Source: Entamoeba invadens IP1
Taxonomy: Eukaryota > Evosea > Mastigamoebida > Endamoebidae
Assembly: GCF_000330505.1 (NCBI RefSeq)
Contig: NW_004440445.1
Span: 476,807 to 540,806, forward strand
Direction: 5' to 3'
DNA: 64,000 nucleotides
Shown: positions 60,367-64,000 of the stretch, piece by piece
Position numbering within the stretch: position 1 is the stretch's first letter
How the letters are laid out: each line of letters opens with the position of its first letter
Notes under the pieces: model-generated
What the model was told of the DNA's origin: nothing
The model's database searches: none
Seen by the model: the letters and a program-made list of their open reading frames with translations, nothing else
Position numbers and translations under genes: made by a program

Positions 60367-63329
60367 CCTGTTTTTGTTTGTCTTTTAAGTTTCAATTTTT
60401 TTCTGTTCATTTTGGTGTCTCATTTTTGTTTCAGTAGATAGTATTATTATTATATTTCTATAATATATTTTATTAATCAATGAAGATATTACATCATTTT
60501 TGCGACTTTGTTTTCTAAAGAAAACAACAAATATTGTGTTAGGCTATTTAGATATTATAACACTACATTTTCTTTTATAATAATGGGATTGTATTATCAT
60601 AATTATTCTTTATGTTTGTGATAATAAAAGGCGAAATCATGATAATTTATAAAATAACAATTACAATACTATAGTTCTTAATAACAAGATAATTAGAATT
60701 AAAATTTTCTTTTGATAAACTTTTTTTCTGTTTTTGTGTGTATCGGTTTAGTTTATTTATTAATTGATTAAAATTAAAAAATAATAAATAATTCAAAATT
60801 AAAAGTATTAGTTTTTAATTTAATTAATTAATTATAAATTGTTTTAGTATTTAATCAAATTAAAAAAAGTTTGATGTTAGAAAAGTGGAACTAATAATTA
60901 TTATTATATTTAATTATAAATATAATTAGAATAATATTAAATATATGTAATTTAATAATTGGTAAATTAAACCATATTGATTAGTTTGTTTTTAATAAAG
61001 TCAAAATTTATATGATTAACAATAATTGTTTAATAATATTTTGACTATTTTTTTTATAAAATGTTTGACTGAAAAAAAACAAATTATACATATGACAAGT
61101 TTGACTTAAACGACAAGTTTGGGTTAAATGGTAAATATTATAATTTAATTATAATAAAAATTTGAACTATAACCCGAACTAATTAATTGCTTTTTTATTA
61201 TCAAGTTTATATAAAAAATTGAATAATTAAAAGCAAGCCAAAAACCCAAACACACAACATAAAGAATAAGAAAGCAATGAACAAGTAAAGATAATTATAA
61301 ACTATCACACGATCATGATCATCACCAACATTTTAATGTGATCACAAACAATAAAGTTTTATCAAAATTTGTCAAATAAAGTAACCATAACATTTCAAAT
61401 TCAATTATTAATACAGTCTAATTTGCCTAGAGTGTGTAATTATTATTTTTGTTGTTCTCTATTATTTGAGCATTTCTTAAGGACAAACCAAAAACAAGAT
61501 AGACATGCTCTTTGAAGAGTGGGTCCACTTTTTATTGGCCAAAATCAAGCGGAGATTCTTAATAAATCACACTCTTGGGAGGTTTGAAAGTTTTTCCTTG
61601 CGTTGAATTCGTTTTTATGGATATTATTATTTAATTAAGTTAAAAGCGGTATTCTTCCATCGCGATAAGAAATACTGCTGATTTATCGTATTAAAATAAA
61701 TATAAAATAACACAAACGTTTCCGAATGAGGCGGCACATGTTTTGGCGCGTTTGAACTCAACGAGACAAACACGTTAAAACATATAAAACAATACTTAAC
61801 ATGTGTTTTGGTTTTATTTTTCAAGATCAGAGTGTAACATAAAACAATAGAATTAATAATAATTTAAATATTATTCTATTTAACCATTATATTTTTTTCT
61901 AGTTTAACCCACTGTTTACTATAATAATTGGTTTTTAAACCATTAACATGAACCATTTAAGTCAAACTATTCCATTTAAGGCAAACTTGTCTAACTGTAT
62001 CGTTCAATTTAGAATATAAACTATAACTTATAGATGTTTTTTTGTTAGTAACAATTATAATATTTTTATCTTAATTCTATAGTATTAATTTGTTCGAAAA
62101 ATAAAAAAGCAGTTAAAATTTTTTCGTTTGAAAAATTTAAAATCAAAATAGTTTCTAATTTTTTAATTAGTTACACATTCAGTTTTAATATCTTTTTAAA
62201 TAATAAAAACTAATATAATCTGAATATTATTTGTTCTGTTTAAAATAAATTAATTATTTAATAACATTTTAACAAATAAACTAATAAATATAAAAACTTA
62301 ATACCATACAAATTGATTTAATTGGTCAAAGTCAAAAGAACTCTAGTTGGGTATTGGGATTTGATTTAACGCCCCTGTCTCAAAATAATCGAAGGGTTTT
62401 GGAACCCATCCCGACATTTTACATTAAAACCATACAACATAAGCAAACCCCAATCAATTGAAATGGCTAACGGCCTTTGACGATTTTTAATTTTGGAGCC
62501 TTCTTCTGTTTTATTCTGCAAAAGAATAAAAAATGGTGCTGTCTGAAAATACAAAATATCGGGATATGCAACCAATCAAACAACAAATTATTTTAAATCT
62601 TTAAACGAAAAAAAATGGTGGAGTAGAACTTGTTGAATATGCTGGGAGATCTCAGCGATTGTTTACAGTTCTTTTTTTAAACAAAAACATAATCAAAAAA
62701 AAAGTGAGGCCCGATTTGTAGCCAATTATTACCTCAATTATTTCTAATTTTTATCAAATTTAACCGTCCAATCATTTTCTTTTAAAAATGTCTTATTAAA
62801 GAATTATTAATTAAAAAAAAACTTGTTAAATGCGAAGACTTTTGCACAACCGTTTTTGTGTTTTATTAAAAATAGTATTACTATTATTAAAACTATAAAT
62901 TATTATAACTTTGTAACACTTAGATTGAAATGGTTCGTTTGAGCCAAACATATTGATGATCTCCACAATTCAATAGTTGTGTTTAAAAGAAAACTCCAGA
63001 AAATCATTCTTTTTCTTACGAAAACAATAACCCTAAAAATACCGTCTTAAAGGCCTTCGTCCAATTCGAGTGTCACTTTTTCATTTTTTTGAATAATAAA
63101 CGTTTAAAAAAACTCTTTTATTATTCACACCACTTCAATTGTTATTTAACCATTTTATGAAAGTTGTCCACTCCAACAGAGACAAAACTCCAAATAACAA
63201 AATAATGTAACAACACTATTTATTCAACACTCAACCGACACTTTTCGCTTACCTCTTCCCAAAAATGACCAACATCAATTTTTAGTCGTTTTGTCCTTCT
63301 TAAACTCACAAATCTCCAAAACCTACACA
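60367..63329. other. Long AT-rich intergenic region
   Basis: About 3 kb, mostly A/T. A 33-codon frame at 61505-61606 (+), with balanced codons (begins MLFEEWVHFLLAK), and a GC-richer patch at 62340-62580 stand out, but neither is supported as a gene. The region just before 63330 is C-rich in T/C tracts and should be the promoter of the last gene. Confidence 0.55.
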
Positions 63330-64000
63330 ATGAGCCAACAAAGAGTAGCTGCCTCTCCAATTACCACTTCAAGCTACGACTCTCTTTCAGAGCGAAAGAC
63401 CACAAAAAGATCAAAAGACAAATCAAAGAAGTACCTCAACCAGAAGAATGACTTGAAGAGCTTCGAGTCGATTCAACAAGGCGTTCTGTTGGCTTTGCTC
63501 AACACTTTCTGTGACTTCTCTTTAGAACTCCCAACAAAGCTTTCTACAGTCACTTTGAACAATCCACGGCTTGTTTCCTTAGTTATTGGTGACGAAGAGA
63601 TCAATGTCAAAAGACTGAGTGAGCGGATGTATGCCGATTCATTCATTTGTGAAATGCAGCGTGGTGTCAAAGAAGAGACTTGTGTCAGGACATACGAGAA
63701 GAAGAAGCGCATCTTCATCAACAACTTCCTCGTCGATGTTGCTTTGGAACTCGGTTTTGTCTTCGACTCAAAGTACTCTCGAAAATCAAGACAAACTCTT
63801 CAACTCGAACGAGTTCAACGTATTTTCAAAGACGGTCAACTTGTTATGGACAGAGACGACATTATCAAACGGGGAAAAGCCATCAACAAATATCTTTTCT
63901 CTTTAGTATCCAACAACAACTCCGTTACCATCGCTCGAAACAATGGTACACTCCAGAAATTACTTCTTTCTGACGTCTGTTTGACTCCTTTTGGAATCAA
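63330..64000 (+). CDS. Lineage-specific protein, paralog of the 7038-7700 gene, 3' truncated
   Basis: The frame from the ATG at 63330 is open to the right edge (223 codons so far). The N-terminus is Ser/Lys-rich and basic (SERKTTKRSKDKSKK), followed by a helical segment (QGVLLALLNTFCDF). Residues ~120-180 carry the shared family block (KKKRIFINNFLVDVA ... SRKSRQTLQLERV). C-ending codons are more frequent than in most neighbours, which suggests high expression. Function unknown. The basic tail could mark a nucleic-acid-binding protein. Confidence 0.65.
   Translation, partial: MSQQRVAASPITTSSYDSLSERKTTKRSKDKSKKYLNQKNDLKSFESIQQGVLLALLNTFCDFSLELPTKLSTVTLNNPRLVSLVIGDEEINVKRLSERMYADSFICEMQRGVKEETCVRTYEKKKRIFINNFLVDVALELGFVFDSKYSRKSRQTLQLERVQRIFKDGQLVMDRDDIIKRGKAINKYLFSLVSNNNSVTIARNNGTLQKLLLSDVCLTPFGI

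Noticed and set aside
61505..61606. 33-codon plus frame with balanced codons
   Set aside because: Too short, with no splice partner or recognisable motif; left as unsupported.
62366..62575. 69-codon minus frame in a GC-richer patch
   Set aside because: No conserved feature seen; slight GC enrichment alone is not evidence.
1..64000. tRNA, rRNA or CRISPR features
   Set aside because: No tRNA cloverleaf, T-loop consensus, rRNA core or spaced repeat array was seen by eye in either strand.

Overview
The window looks like nuclear DNA of an Entamoeba species. The AT content is very high and intergenic DNA is almost pure A/T. Genes are compact with few, short introns (40-250 nt) that nearly all begin GTTTGT and end in AG, the Entamoeba splice signature. 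The gene set fits too: leishmanolysin-type surface protease, several Rab/Ras GTPases, C1-domain diacylglycerol kinase, a theta/nu-like family A DNA polymerase and a ZnT5/7-like transporter. The wide AT-rich spacers and inverted-repeat elements suggest E. invadens or a relative; the species call is an inference.

Layout. 1-5017 (-): N-terminal two-thirds of a DOCK-family GEF, running off the left edge. 7038-7700 (+): lineage-specific protein with a paralog at the right edge (63330-64000). 7856-10380 (-): F-box/WD40 protein split by a 47-nt intron. 11185-11457 (+): small duplicated protein. 11541-14667 (-): adenylation/carrier/reductase enzyme resembling carboxylic acid reductases. 17151-18986 (+): a putative N-myristoylated protein and a secreted histidine-rich protein. 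19244-29737 (-): diacylglycerol kinase, GP63 protease, PRP31 splicing factor, C2-C2-RapGAP and a two-TM protein, with a 118-bp perfect-arm inverted repeat at 24253-24634. A 100-N assembly gap lies at 30070-30169.

30171-41264 is mostly housekeeping: family A DNA polymerase (+), NDC80 kinetochore protein (+), Rab7 (-), a small unknown protein (+), a thioredoxin-fold ER protein (-), ribosomal protein uS7/RPS5 (+), an MLH3-like MutL protein with a degenerate ATPase half (+), PIG-P (+) and uL6/RPL9 (+). 41544-43301 (-) encodes a membrane protein with a C2H2 finger and an intramolecular-chaperone autoprocessing domain, i.e. a candidate self-cleaving membrane-tethered transcription factor of MYRF-like logic. 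43735-54733 holds a ZnT-type transporter, GH31 glucosidase, unknown secretory protein, RBR ubiquitin ligase, divergent actin and TMEM222/RTE1 protein. 54799-60366 (-) holds a PDI, a tiny two-TM protein, an atypical Ras and a five-exon Rab. About 3 kb of AT-rich DNA then precedes the truncated paralog at the right edge.

Themes: secretory pathway and ER quality control (PDI, thioredoxin-like, GH31, PIG-P, Rabs), small-GTPase signalling (DOCK GEF, RapGAP, Ras, Rabs), DAG/Ca2+ membrane signalling (C1-DGK, C2 proteins) and genome maintenance (DNA polymerase, MLH3, NDC80). I rebuilt eight spliced genes from reading frame and splice signals. Two have extreme microexons: 2 nt in Rab7 and 14 nt in the Rab at 59340-60366. 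All function calls come from reading motifs by eye; no database search was run.
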